The position numbers were made by a program, and so were the translations under genes. A stretch of 64,000 bases of DNA from Gyrodactylus bullatarudis (lineage: Eukaryota > Platyhelminthes > Monogenea > Gyrodactylidea > Gyrodactylidae). The notes under the pieces are model-generated. The model ran no database searches. It worked only from the letters and a program-made list of their open reading frames with translations, and had not been told where the DNA came from. How positions within the stretch are numbered: the stretch's first letter is position 1; every line of letters begins with the position of its first letter. The DNA lies in NCBI GenBank assembly GCA_012064415.1, contig SSNU01000088.1:80526-144525 (forward strand). Direction: 5' to 3'. Of the stretch, positions 49,101-57,900 are shown piece after piece.

Positions 49101-50097
49101 AGTACTAAAAACATCAACATTTATCGATGGGATGTCAGAAATGATGTTTAATATCAAGACAAATTAAAATTCATTTTTTCTTACTTGTCTACTGTAATTA
49201 GATCTTTTCAAGTTTTATCAGAATCTAACTCAGTTCCTTGAGATAATTTCTATAGTGCTGTATGAAATGAATCAAAAAGTCGCCTAGTAAGTGGTCAGAC
49301 TGTTGCAGTGCCGAATGAAGTAAAAATTTGAACCTTTGGTAAAGTTTATTTCTCAACTTTTCGCAGAAATTCCAACTTGAATTTTTGGTAACTAATTCAA
49401 ACAACTGCAACAATGATTTTGCTTATTAGTAGCAAGTTATTACACTACGCCGCCACCAAGCTAATCGTCTCAATATAGATTTGCTTAAAGTTAGTTTTAA
49501 TACTAGACATAACTAATCATGACGAAACCTGGGTATTTCAATGAAATTCAGACTCACCAAAACAGCCATTGCTCGAGCCTGTTGAACGTCTGAGGGCACA
49601 GTTCTGGCGAATAACTTGTGAATTCCCTTGTTACTCAATAGGGCACTGGTTGAAGCATAGGATATTTGAGGCTTCTCAAATAGCACCATTAAATTTGACA
49701 CATAAATCGATACTGTGCTCAGAGATCCACCAACGACACCCCGAATACTCCTAGATTCATTGTCTCCTGTGATTGGAATAAACTTGAGGGATTGTCGCAA
49801 GGCATGATGATAAAAACTGCAAGTATCGTGGATTTCAGCACCGAGGCGTATACCACGGAGAAGATTCATCTTTTTATTCACCACATCTAGAGCGTAGAGC
49901 ATCGCTTCGACCCTTTGGACTCCTCTGTCAGGATTAATACTTCCACAGTCTTTTGGACCTCTCTTGTGGACAGGCACTAGGCCGCCAAGATAAATATCAC
50001 CTTCAACGAAGGCTATCTTTGGCTTCTCCCTCCTCTTGCTATCAATGCATATTTGTATTGAAAAGAGGAAAAGAAGTATCTTGCAAATAATTTTCAT
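16200..50097 (-). CDS. mGluR (GRM2/3-like): Metabotropic glutamate receptor (class C GPCR, group II-like), ten exons
   Basis: A Gi-type class C receptor, complete at 955 codons. Exons in transcript order: 49558-50097, 34721-34921, 34355-34655, 34040-34288, 24130-24352, 22476-22629, 20859-21332, 20584-20796, 17572-17794, 16200-16489; every junction has GT/AG and matching phase. A signal peptide (residues 1-20) leads into the Venus-flytrap domain (about 30-470): 'EGDIYLGGLVPVHK', the agonist-site 'YASTSA', 'FARTVPSD', 'FNWTYVSTV', 'VSSDGWG' and 'YTFAYAL'. The cysteine-rich domain (about 495-556) has 'CSKDC', 'CCWNCEEC' and 'FWPNHNKTQC'. The seven-helix domain (about 565-820) has 'DTP'-type 'RETPMVKASGRELS', 'KTSRLARIF', 'SPKSQLVIV', 'PENFNESKYIGFTMYTTC' and 'FSPKLYIIL'. 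The Ser/Thr-rich tail ends -TSV. Intron 1 is 14.6 kb and intron 4 is 9.7 kb; others are 62 bp to 2.8 kb. Group II assignment rests on the N-terminal block and is tentative. Confidence 0.93.
18483..19423. mobile_element. Penelope-like element remnant as an inverted pair
   Basis: Two 333-bp arms (18483-18815 and 19091-19423) are near-perfect inverted copies around a 275-bp spacer, within mGluR intron 8. Each arm carries the same start of a GIY-YIG endonuclease reading towards the centre: plus strand on the left, minus on the right. The right copy continues into the spacer. No reverse transcriptase is left. Inverted and tandem partial copies are typical of Penelope-like elements. Confidence 0.7.
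18934..19215 (-). pseudogene. GIY-YIG endonuclease fragment of a Penelope-like retroelement
   Basis: 93 codons with the domain core 'VVYKFKCFCQSEYIGYMCRR' followed by 'LEERINEHL', the usual VYK...C.C...YIG...RL..RI.EH pattern of Penelope-like element endonucleases. A stop lies directly upstream of the ATG; in another frame just upstream is 'FVGVSNVMNNV', resembling the linker after the reverse transcriptase, so a frameshift has broken the gene. The fragment ends at 18934 without the rest of the domain. Not functional as it stands. Confidence 0.7.
22834..23140. mobile_element. Short TIR (MITE-like) repeat, family B copy 1
   Basis: Flanked by the inverted ends 'gctgaacag' and 'ctgttcagc', about 300 bp, within mGluR intron 5. 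Its interior has 'tttagtgaatgcgtagtaaa' and 'gaggttaaaaa.ttcaccct', shared with the copy at 29588-29861. No coding capacity. Confidence 0.65.
23500..23580. repeat. Solo right end of a family A foldback element
   Basis: Contains 'aatattgagttt' and 'ctcatcttcatttcaattag', matching the right terminus of the full elements at 14733 and 39846. No partner left end nearby. Confidence 0.5.
24408..24600. repeat. Solo left end of a family A foldback element
   Basis: Starts 'aaacctgattgacatgaaga' and contains 'aaaaaaactcaattt'. It lies about 60 bp upstream (on the transcribed strand) of the mGluR exon 5 acceptor, within intron 4. Confidence 0.5.
25355..25640. repeat. Dispersed repeat, family C
   Basis: Shares ordered blocks with 30110-30340 and 42940-43200: 'agagaattt'-like start, 'gggtcattttttgatt', 'gggaaataggctttcaaaaaa' and the end 'taagtatagcactaattttt'. 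In mGluR intron 4; no frame. Confidence 0.5.
27140..27310. repeat. Repeat related to the palindrome in the TBL3 intron
   Basis: The blocks 'cttaaaatcatat', 'aaatgtacatttcagtagtg' and 'attgattgaaaataataaat' match the element at 56046-56396 in the same order. Lies in mGluR intron 4. Confidence 0.4.
29588..29861. mobile_element. Short TIR (MITE-like) repeat, family B copy 2
   Basis: Ends 'gagcagtgc' and 'gcactgctc' are inverted; the interior matches family B copy 1 ('tttagtgaatgcgtagtaaa', 'agcggcgattt'). In mGluR intron 4, with no coding capacity. Confidence 0.65.
30110..30340. repeat. Dispersed repeat, family C
   Basis: 'gggtcatttat', 'cgggaaataggttttcaaa', 'gttttaaacaaaaatt' and the end 'taagtatagcactaatttt' match the other family C copies. 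In mGluR intron 4. Confidence 0.5.
33492..33504 (+). repeat. Run of 13 G
   Basis: An uninterrupted guanine run in otherwise AT-rich intron 4 sequence. It could be real or an assembly/sequencing length uncertainty. Confidence 0.8.
34040..34921 (-). other. mGluR exons 2-4: ligand-binding domain
   Basis: Exons 34721-34921, 34355-34655 and 34040-34288, separated by introns of 65 and 66 bp. They encode residues about 181-430 of the Venus-flytrap domain, including the second-lobe 'SYGDPGMDAF' and 'SSDGWG'. Junction phases are 0, 1 and 1. Confidence 0.9.
34971..35261 (-). CDS. Possible nested gene in mGluR intron 1, unknown function (96 aa)
   Basis: An ATG-to-TGA frame on the same strand as mGluR, ending only 50 bp before the exon 2 acceptor. 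Composition is protein-like: an N-terminal helical stretch ('SALNSLKGEINSLLYVLYDL') and a polar Ser/His/Glu-rich second half. A GGTGAAAT near the end could be a donor, so it may be the first exon of a spliced product or an alternative upstream exon, though it does not join exon 2 in frame. I do not recognise it. Confidence 0.3.
   Translation of the reverse strand: MTSHKSFTDSALNSLKGEINSLLYVLYDLEFKFKMECTSISALTQNLDYIKENASTSHDQASHFSQTKLEDHNIIDLSSLCTSPNISNHSGEIQNL
35262..39845. other. Part of mGluR intron 1 without recognisable genes
   Basis: AT-rich, with simple repeats. Short frames near 38568-38966 overlap on both strands, are low in complexity and show no motif. Confidence 0.5.
39846..40590. 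mobile_element. Foldback (long-TIR) element, family A, full-length copy
   Basis: The best-preserved copy: left end 'cgacatgaagatgggaattt', right end 'aaattcccatcttcatgtca' followed by 'attaggttt'. Arms of about 290 bp (39849-40136 and 40296-40584) are close inverted copies around about 160 bp, so the strand can fold into one long hairpin. No transposase frame. Lies in mGluR intron 1. Confidence 0.8.
41900..42260. repeat. Dispersed repeat, family D
   Basis: Shares 'gttatttttcaggatca', 'aagcagtaaaaa', 'ggaagtaga', 'ttcgagaccttgatga' and 'atgagatttttgt' in order with the foldback at 52511-53098. In mGluR intron 1. Confidence 0.45.
42940..43200. repeat. Dispersed repeat, family C
   Basis: 'cccagagaattttttttcat', 'gacccattttttgatcc', 'gggtttcaaaaaaacgtttt' and 'tagtatagcgtgag' match the copies at 25355, 30110 and, weakly, 2322. 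In mGluR intron 1. Confidence 0.5.
44030..44460 (+). pseudogene. piggyBac-type transposase fossil
   Basis: An open stretch at 44115-44324 encodes 'GPKPAIIDYYNSTKGVVDSL' followed by 'DQVVRNFSSK', which matches the conserved piggyBac block (KP..I..YN.TKGGVD..DQ...... K) near the last catalytic Asp. In other frames upstream ('KEIVLMSF') and downstream ('RLAKEFMMTP') neighbouring parts of the same domain are readable but broken by stops and shifts. The rest is missing. A dead insertion in mGluR intron 1; no terminal inverted repeats were found. Confidence 0.7.
45175..46583. repeat. Near-perfect 462-bp inverted repeat
   Basis: Left arm 45175-45636 and right arm 46122-46583 are reverse complements with very few differences over their whole length; the spacer is 485 bp. 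The arms contain 'ccaatcagagtaaagtatca' and a tract 'cctgtgagccatcatgtgtg'. The near identity implies a recent inverted duplication or active gene conversion. No transposase is recognised. Lies in mGluR intron 1. Confidence 0.85.
45883..46203 (+). other. Open frame spanning spacer and right arm of the palindrome
   Basis: About 107 open codons followed by a good donor (GTAAGA at 46204). The predicted product is Lys/Ile/Phe-rich and helical; I recognise no family. The 3' 82 nt lie in the right arm, so the left arm carries the same segment on the minus strand. The upstream end is a TTG and a 'cctcaag' acceptor-like site, not an ATG. It may be an exon of an unknown nested gene or part of a mobile element. 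Confidence 0.25.
46853..47310. repeat. 127-bp inverted repeat
   Basis: Left arm about 46853-46979 ('tgtaaaaccccctgaaag' to 'tagaccaatcaga'), right arm about 47189-47310 in reverse, with a few mismatches; spacer about 210 bp. Starts 270 bp after the 462-bp palindrome. Both share an accaatcaga motif near an arm. In mGluR intron 1. Confidence 0.8.
47392..47521 (-). other. Possible exon of an unknown nested gene
   Basis: ATG at 47519-47521, then 43 open codons ('LKSTFTLKEMYGNFSLSD...') and a strong donor GTAAGT. No downstream exon or homology could be assigned. In mGluR intron 1, next to the 127-bp inverted repeat. Confidence 0.2.
49558..50097 (-). other. mGluR exon 1: signal peptide and N-terminal ligand-binding lobe
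   Basis: 180 codons, ATG at 50095-50097. The N terminus 'MKIICKILLFLFSIQIC' is a clear signal peptide. The exon ends in phase 0 at 'ARAMAVL' with donor GTGAGT. The reading frame beyond the donor is intron read-through. Confidence 0.9.
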
Positions 50098-51436
50098 ATT
50101 TTATCCTCTTTCTCTTGTTAATCTGTCAACTAGTAATCATTTTAGTTGTAAACATTTTTCATTCAGAATGTATCTGTGGGGTCTGTCAACCCTCTAATCG
50201 ACTCTGACTGTCTTTTAAATAATTGAGGATAGGAAAAATGACCAAGGAGAGATTATATATATTTACTCCACCGACTACCTGTTTACAAATCTCTATTACT
50301 ATAGATATTCACATTTATATATATATCTGGTTAGGTAAATTTAGTTTATGGGGGTAAATAACCAAAAGTATAGTACAATAATACACTCCACCCTCACCCC
50401 ATTCATTGATCTACATCTCTCTCTCTCTCTCTCTCTTGTGTCTGCGTGTTTCTGCATATATATATATACGCGTATACAAGCAATACATACTAAATATATA
50501 TAACTATCTTTAAATTGGATACAAAGTTATAGTAATTGTATTGTAAAGAACTAAGATAGGATCCAATCATAGGAGATATTCTGGTTCTAATACTTGACAA
50601 TAAACCTGATACATTCGTCTACATGACGAAGGAACATTTGAACTCATATATCTAGGGTTTAACGGTTGAATCATAATTCTAATAATTCATCCTTAAAAAT
50701 AACGTTTGATTCCTCTCTTACCCAGACATAAAGAAAATTTACAGAATGGGAAAAATCACGCTAATCTCGTAATTTGGAATGTCTTTTTTTCGAATTTTTT
50801 TTCTTGAAACAATGAGAGTGTGTTGTCCAAATTCACTGGTTCAGCATGATACTAACTAAAACATTAGTTTGTTTTCCTCTTCAATTTTCTTATTCCTCAA
50901 ATAAATACTTACTTGGTTCGTTAGAGCATCTTGGTATACTCGAGAAGATTTGACACCAGTCAGCCATACATAATATTGCAAAATAGAATGCCCTTTTCAA
51001 GCACATGCCGAAATCCCCATCAAAGAGAACAAGAGAATAACTCAACTTTTTTGACATTCTCTCTACCAAAATCAGATATGTAATTTATTTAGAAATTCTA
51101 TGCTCTCTCTTGTTTTTCCCGTTTGCAGAGATCAGCTAGGACGTAGACAAGGACACAATTCCAATAACCATTTGTAAATTCAATAGTAAGTGAGAGTGAG
51201 TGTTCCTATCTTATACTCATTACCATTACAGACAATACAAACAGTTCAGGATGGTATTCCGTTTCAATATGCGAGGACGTACAGCTGTAAAAATATCCCA
51301 AACGATAACAGATAAAGTTTAGAATATTCGGTAGGTAATATTATAGACAGGATTAATGGAAGCTTTCTCTACAGATTCAATTCTCACAATATCAGTGACA
51401 TCTTGATTGATTCTATAATATTAAAACTACAGAGTT

Positions 51437-52255
51437 TTTTCATGAAGATGAGAATTTACCACAAAAAAACTCAATATTTTCTCCGGATGGTCAGGAACAC
51501 AAATATTTTTTCGAATTCTATAATGAAATGAGCCATTAAGTTGTTAAAAGAAAAAAATGTATCAAATTTCAACTTTTTATAATCACAATGTAAAAATTGC
51601 AGTGTTTTTAGACATTTGACCTACTAGCAGAGTGTGTTCACTTGTTATTAATACTATATTAGAGTAGGCCAATTTTTTCAACTTTTCCCATGCTTAATAT
51701 CATTTTGAAGATAATCAAAAACAAAGCATTTTTCCTATAAAACCATACGTTTTCGAGTTTATTCTGATATAAAAAATCTCGATTGAAAATGACAATTTTT
51801 GAACACGCGCCAAGATTTTTCAATGAATTTTACTACTTTGAGCTCAAAAATTATATCGATTCCAATGATTCGAAGCAGTTAAGTACTGATATTTGGGATC
51901 AATATTGAACGAAGAATTCGAATTCGGTCATAGAGATAGCGAGGATCTTACTGTTTCCGAGAAAAAGTTAGACTTCAAGATTTTGGATAATTTGCTTTCG
52001 TGATAATCGAAAAATTCAAATGGTTCGATTTCCCACAGTAATGACGAATTTCAGTGAACTTCTACAGGTGAATTCGAATTCTTCGTTCAATGTTGATCTC
52101 AAATATCAGCACACTGCTTCAAATCCTCGAAATCGATAAAAATTTTGGATTCAGATATTTAAAAAATGTGGTAATTTGGTACATTTTCGAAATCCAAAAA
52201 TTGGCCTAATTTTGGTCAGATTGAATTTTTTTCAGAATTTTTTTTTGAATAATCG
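51437..52255. mobile_element. Foldback element, family A, interrupted copy
   Basis: The left end 'catgaagatgagaatttacc' and the family interior (from 51838, 'gattcgaagcagttaagt', 'gatcttactgtttccgaga') are present, but 51590-51838 is unrelated sequence and the right terminus is missing after 'ggtcagattgaattttttt'. Suggests insertion into, or rearrangement of, an old copy. Confidence 0.6.
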
Positions 52256-52510
52256 CCCTTTTTAGACGAATTTTTCGAAAGTGTTAATGGCCAACTGACC
52301 TAAACAAAATTGCCTCCGGTCCGTTATTTGTCAAGCACCCGATATAGCCAGGTATCGCTTGTGGATCACAATGTTAAATTTTAGATCGGTTCAAACTCTA
52401 GAAACTAAAACTTGGTCCCTCTATAGGGTCTATAAGCAAGAATCGAGTCAATCCTCCCAACGAAATCTTTTTCAAATCTCAAAGATCAGGGGGGTAGTTG
52501 ATGTAAGTCT

Positions 52511-53098
52511 TAAGCTATTCTCTATGAACTTGGGAATTCATAATTTTTACAAAAATCTCATTTTTTCATCAAGGTATCAAAATTTTTGAAAGATTTTTTG
52601 CAATTTGTTTCGAAATGCACACTTTTATTGATTTGAGAACAAAAATTTTAGAGACATTTTAAAATTCGAGATGGCGTGATTTTTTTATTTTTTTAAACTT
52701 TGAGTTGAAATTTTTGTTGATTTCAAGGTCTGAGAGGAATCAAACGTTATTTTTCAGGATCATCACAAAAAAAATATTTACTTCTATTCATTTTTTTGAA
52801 AAACCGTCATTTTGAAATGATCTTGTATCACCCTAGTTTGTCAATTTCCAAGCAGTAAAAAAGATCGAATAATAGGAAGTAGACTTTCGCACGTAAATGG
52901 TGTGTTTTTTCATCTCGAATTTTAAAATGTCTCTAAAATTTTCCAAAAAAAACTCTTTTTCAAAATTTTTCTTCTCAAATCAATAAAAGTGTACATTTTG
53001 AATCAGTTACCAAAAAATCTTTCAAAAATTTCGATACCTTGATGAAAAAATGAGATTTTTGTAAAAAACATGAATTCCCAAATTCATCGAGAATAGCT
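52511..53098. repeat. Foldback repeat, family D
   Basis: Left arm 52511-52684 and right arm 52913-53098 are inverted ('cttgggaattcat' ... 'atgaattcccaa'; 'aaaatttttgaaagatttttt' ... its complement). The spacer includes 'gttatttttcaggatcatca'. Related to 41900-42260. No frame. Confidence 0.65.
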
Positions 53099-54249
53099 GT
53101 ACTATACCTTTAAAAACTAAATGGTGAAAAATGCTTAATTCTCCAGCAATTTCATTTTAAATATACACCAGAATGCATCACACCTTCTTTTCATTTTGTT
53201 TCATCTGATCCAGTTCGATAATTTGCAAACAAACACCCACATCCAACCTTAGCTACTACTATTTTCCCTTATTATTTAAATGAACACAAAAACTATCAAT
53301 CTCTTTTTGTTTTACTGGGTTCAACATCATTATTTTCTACTAGGGGTAATAAGAAGTTTAATTTCAAACGAAAAAAACATACAGAGGATACTCTTGGTCA
53401 TCAGACAACCCCGATATTTGTAAGTAATAACTGCCAAGTGCTCAATGGAAATCGAAAGACGAATTGAATATTACTAAATTTATTGTAGACTATTTTATAG
53501 TATAAAATTTTTACTGAATGAAAAGAGATTATTTATCTTCAATACGTTGTCATTTTCTTTGTTTAAATGAATGAATGAATGAAGTACTGTTATAGTTTGA
53601 ATTTCAATTAACCAATTTTATAAATTAATATCATGTTTTCTAGTTAGCTATGTTTATGGGCAAAGCAAGAAATGTTAAATCAATTCATACTTATTTTATT
53701 TTGATGCGATACAAATTGAATACTCTCTTTCTCTCATACAAAAAAGGTGTTAAGTCTATTCCTTCGTGCTTGGGAAGGAGGAAGAAAGAATTTCGTGCAT
53801 TGCCCATGTCTCACATGTAATTTGTGTGTATGCTTAAGACATGCAAAGTGCGCAAAAAACATAAAAAGTCACACAGGAATGGTATAACAGTATTTACTAA
53901 ATACTGCTTAGTTGAAAAAAATGAGATGGATAAAAAATAGGTTTACGAAAAAATTGTGAATTATAATAAAATGAATATGCAAATAGTTCAAGTGCGAAAT
54001 GAAATTATTAATTGTCATAGTAAATTATATTTTTTTCAAGCTCCAAAAAGACTTGAGTCAAGTCTACTTGAAAGTAGTTTTCATTATGAAAATTTAATTT
54101 TGTTATTTTTAAAACGTTTCTTTTGTATGGTTTTGAAATAATTTACATGATTTATTAAAATATTTATATTGAATTAATATTACTAATCACTTTCGAGTGA
54201 GATATTTTGTTTCATTAAGTTACATTTACAATTTCGATGTAACGTTCTG

Positions 54250-54923
54250 ATGAGCTACACTTTTAACCTGAGAGAGATTTTCTCTAATTCTATTGAACGC
54301 TTCGACTCATCGCATGATTACTTTAAAACAATTAAAAACGAAAGGTTAATTATAAAAAGTTAATTTAATTCTAGATTTCTTAACAAACAGAAAAAATTTA
54401 TCAATGTTTTGAATGATTTTGGAGAATATTCCCGTCAAGTAATTCATCGGTTCATAGTTTAGCAACAATCACTGCCTTCCGTTGTAACATCATACGAGAA
54501 AGTCGCCAAGTCTAGACAAATTTTGTATTTCCTGTTAGATTTTCAAAAGTAGTTTTTTCTTAATCAACTGAATTTAATTTGATTAGTAATCAAGTCGTTG
54601 GATTACTCAAAATCGGCGAAAAGAAATTATTCCTACACGATAGTGCTGGTAATCTCAATGAGTATAATGCATTGTGCATTCTTGATTTTTGTGTCCAGGC
54701 AGAGTATCGGAGACAAGGTCACGGTACTCACTTAATGAACAGAATGCTGGAGGACGTTCAATTTCCTATTGAAAGTTTGCCTATTGACAGACCATCTAGT
54801 AAAATGCTTAGTTTCATGTCAAAGACCTATAATCTGAATAATCCTTTAAAACAATCGAATAATTTCATAGTCTACAGTGAATTTTTCAATCTCGTCAAGC
54901 CAATCCAAATTAGGCGAAAATGA
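54250..54923 (+). CDS. ATAT1: Alpha-tubulin N-acetyltransferase (ATAT/MEC-17), four exons with 24-38 nt introns
   Basis: Acetylates Lys40 of alpha-tubulin in the lumen of stable and ciliary microtubules. Exons 54250-54344, 54375-54438, 54463-54548 and 54587-54923, total 193 codons plus TGA; phases 2, 0 and 2 match at each join. Introns are 30, 24 and 38 nt, each GT...AG, and the reading frame is lost if they are kept. The product follows the ATAT family end to end: 'MSYTFNLREIF' start, 'SVVTSYEKVAKSRQ' (family: ..ITS..K...S.Q), 'VVGLLKIGEKKLF', 'LCILDFCVQAEYRRQGHG' (acetyl-CoA loop), 'IDRPSSKM' with the catalytic Asp, and 'NNFIVYSEFF'. It stops just after the catalytic domain, with no long C-terminal tail as in vertebrates. 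Its stop is 64 bp from that of the convergent UTP13/TBL3 gene. Confidence 0.9.
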
Positions 54924-54964
54924 ATTAATAACGTCAATTTTGGATAAGAATTGTAAATATATTT

Positions 54965-54970
54965 TTTATT
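54965..54970 (-). promoter_or_regulatory. Polyadenylation signal of UTP13/TBL3
   Basis: AATAAA on the minus strand, about 20 nt past the TBL3 stop codon and within the 64-bp gap to the convergent ATAT gene. Confidence 0.5.
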
Positions 54971-54987
54971 GAGAAATTAATCCATTT

Positions 54988-57900
54988 TCACTCTTCATAT
55001 GATATTTTGAGACCACACTTTTTAGATATCACTGACGTGCTCATCAAGTCTGTCTGGGAAATGTCTAGGTCCATTTCTGCACTTTGATTGCTTTCAACAT
55101 TCACTAGGAATTCTACGATTTTCATTTGTTCTGATAGATTCTGGACTCGTTCCAAATGTCTCTCTAAAATAGTTTCATGAGTAAAATTCGTTACGATCTC
55201 TCTACTTTTCTCAGATTTGAATTTAATTCAACTAACTTGAGTAGGCTAAAAATCCTGAGATGAATTTTTGAATATCTGGTTGATCCTTGATCTGATCATA
55301 AGAGAGACAGTGTTTTATGAGCCAATTAAATAGAGTCTGAGCAATGGTAGAGGTGCGTACTCTTGTATTCCAATTGTTGACCATTTGAAGAAGGTTTGAG
55401 ACCAACTTTGGATCAGACTTGAGAACCTTTACCATGTTAGCGAGGCAATTGTCAAGTACGGATTTGTCCTGTAAATTATGAATAAAAAAGTATGTACTTG
55501 ATCCAATAATGTATCATTTTAATGACAAACCTTGTAGATTATATCAGAGATTAATTCGAGAGCCTGACGTGGATGATTCAGGCGCAATGCTAACAAGAGG
55601 GCCTTGTCATAGAAACCTTCATGGCGAAGATTTGATAGTTCTTGAATATTCTTAATAAGTTCCTCCTCGCGATCTAACTCGTTCATCATGCTAAGTTCAG
55701 TTATATCAGAGAAATAGCAAATGGAACAATCCTCTCCAGCTGAGTAGAAACCACGGGAATCGGGTACAACTCCTAAGGTTGTTATACGGCCCTCATGACA
55801 ATCAATAGAATTCAGTTTTTCTGTCATATTAGGATCCATTATTCGTTTATGGTCATCCTTGTTAGAGTTAATTGAAATCTTTTTTGAGTCGAAACCCACC
55901 TAAGAGAAGAATATTATTAAATATTTCTATTCAAGAGTACAACTATAATAATAGTAAAAATAGATTCATTCATAAAATTTTGATCATTTTTCTGATTAAA
56001 TAATTCAGGTAAATTCTCAAATACACCCGAAAATCCACTTAAAATCATATTAAAATAGAAGTAAAAGATATATTAACACCAAATGTACAAAGGATCATCA
56101 GTGGAATCCCTTTAAAAATGATAAGAGTTAAATAATTGAATGAAAATAATAATTTACAATTTTGAAAGAAATAGTTAAAGTTTAAGAATTGTTGTTATTT
56201 AATGAAGAGTTTTGGTGTTTTTTCAGCTTGCATTTATTCTTATTTCTAAAACTTTTACTATTTCTTTCATATTTGTAAATGATTATTTTCATTCAATTAT
56301 TTAACTCTTATCATTTTTAAAGTGATACCACTGATGATCCTTTAAGAAATGTACATCTGGTGTTAATATATCTTTACTTCTATTTTAATTTGATCATTTC
56401 ATTAATTTTACACAATTTCATTAAAAATAAGAAAATTACTACTACTTATTATAATAATGAAAAGTGACAAAAAAAATATTTTGATAGTGAATTTATATGA
56501 AAATTGATAAATTGGTTAAGACTAACCCTCCATAATCGAACAATGCCAGATTGATCGGAGCTTATGATGACGCTAGATTGTGGAGAGCTCTCAAACCAAT
56601 CAGCGCACAAGACTGGATGAGAGTGGCCTTGAAGAGTATCGAGGACTGTCAGTTTGGCTGCATTCCAAATTCTAATTTCACGGTCAGAGGAAGCTGAACA
56701 AAATATGTTACTACTGTTGGGCATAAAGCGCACTGACCAAATCGTCTTTGAGTGACCCCTTAGTGTGCCATGTTCGATGATTTCAGTCTGGTTCTGAGAA
56801 AGTTTCCAAATTTTGATCGATTTGTCTCTTGAGCCCGTGGCTATGAACGTGTCGGCCGAGGAGACGTCTATCGAGTTTACTATAGCATCATGAATGTTCA
56901 TTTTCACGCTGGATTCTATAAAAGATTAGTTATTAAATGTAAAGTGAAATTACTTTCAAGCTTGAACTCTTCTCCGGATAAATTCATGTTCCATAAAATG
57001 GCAGTTTTCTCTTCACATACTGAAATTAACAAGCAGGCAGTTTTAAAGAAACATATTGAAGAAATATGTGCACTATGAGCTTTTGGTTTATGAGCAAGCA
57101 AGCTTAGAATAACATTGTTTTCAGTATTTGCCTGCCAAATACTCAGTGAGGAATCTTTGGCACAGGTAGCCAAGAGTTTGCCATCTGGAGATTGGACCAG
57201 ATCAGTGATGATGTCGTTATGCTGGCTGGGAACTAGCTTGCAGAACCAAGAAGATTTACATTTGGGCTCAAAGAGCTTTTCTCGTTCCACCTCTTGGCTC
57301 TCCAGGGTAATTTCAGGCTGACTTAAATGTGGTGGCTGGGTGAAAATTTTTAGATGAGGAGTGGAATCTGCAATGACAATAAAAGTTTTTTGATCTTCGA
57401 TCGTTTCCCTGGAATTGTTGACAACAACAAGTTTCTGGATTTGACCAATGTCACCGAGAAATTCTTTGGTCAGCTTAAAAGTGGATATGTCATAAAACTC
57501 GACATGATCACTATTTCGAATTAGGATAAAGGAGTTTTGATGAGCCTTGAATGATTTAATCGAGTAAAGGTCATATTGAGAGTCAATGTTGCCCTTTTCT
57601 GACTCAGTGACAATCCTACATCGATCCTTCGGTCCTTGGATTTTTAGGACAAATTTAAACTGAAATTGGCCATCAAGAGATGGTCTTTCGAGTCGCCAAA
57701 TGTTGATAAGTCCGCTTTGACCTCCACAAGCCAAAATCGGAGCTTCAACAGTACAGTGATTCTCCTTTAAATGATTTTCCAATGAGCCAACTGGCAAGAA
57801 TTTCAATGTATCCAAATTTTCATAAGTTGGAATGAGACCCAGTTTCTCTAAAGAGTTTATGTCCCAGAGAGATATAGTCTTATCATGACTGCAGGTGGCG

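Larger units (their letters stand above)
50098..54249. other. Intergenic region between mGluR and the tubulin acetyltransferase
   Basis: Contains (ct)n and (ta)n near 50413-50475, the upstream region of mGluR, two repeat-derived segments (51437-52255 and 52511-53098) and an AATG tandem near 53568-53583. No gene recognised. Confidence 0.5.

Noticed and set aside
49225..49413. Minus-strand frame near mGluR exon 1
   Set aside because: No motif, no splice context, and it does not fit the receptor sequence.
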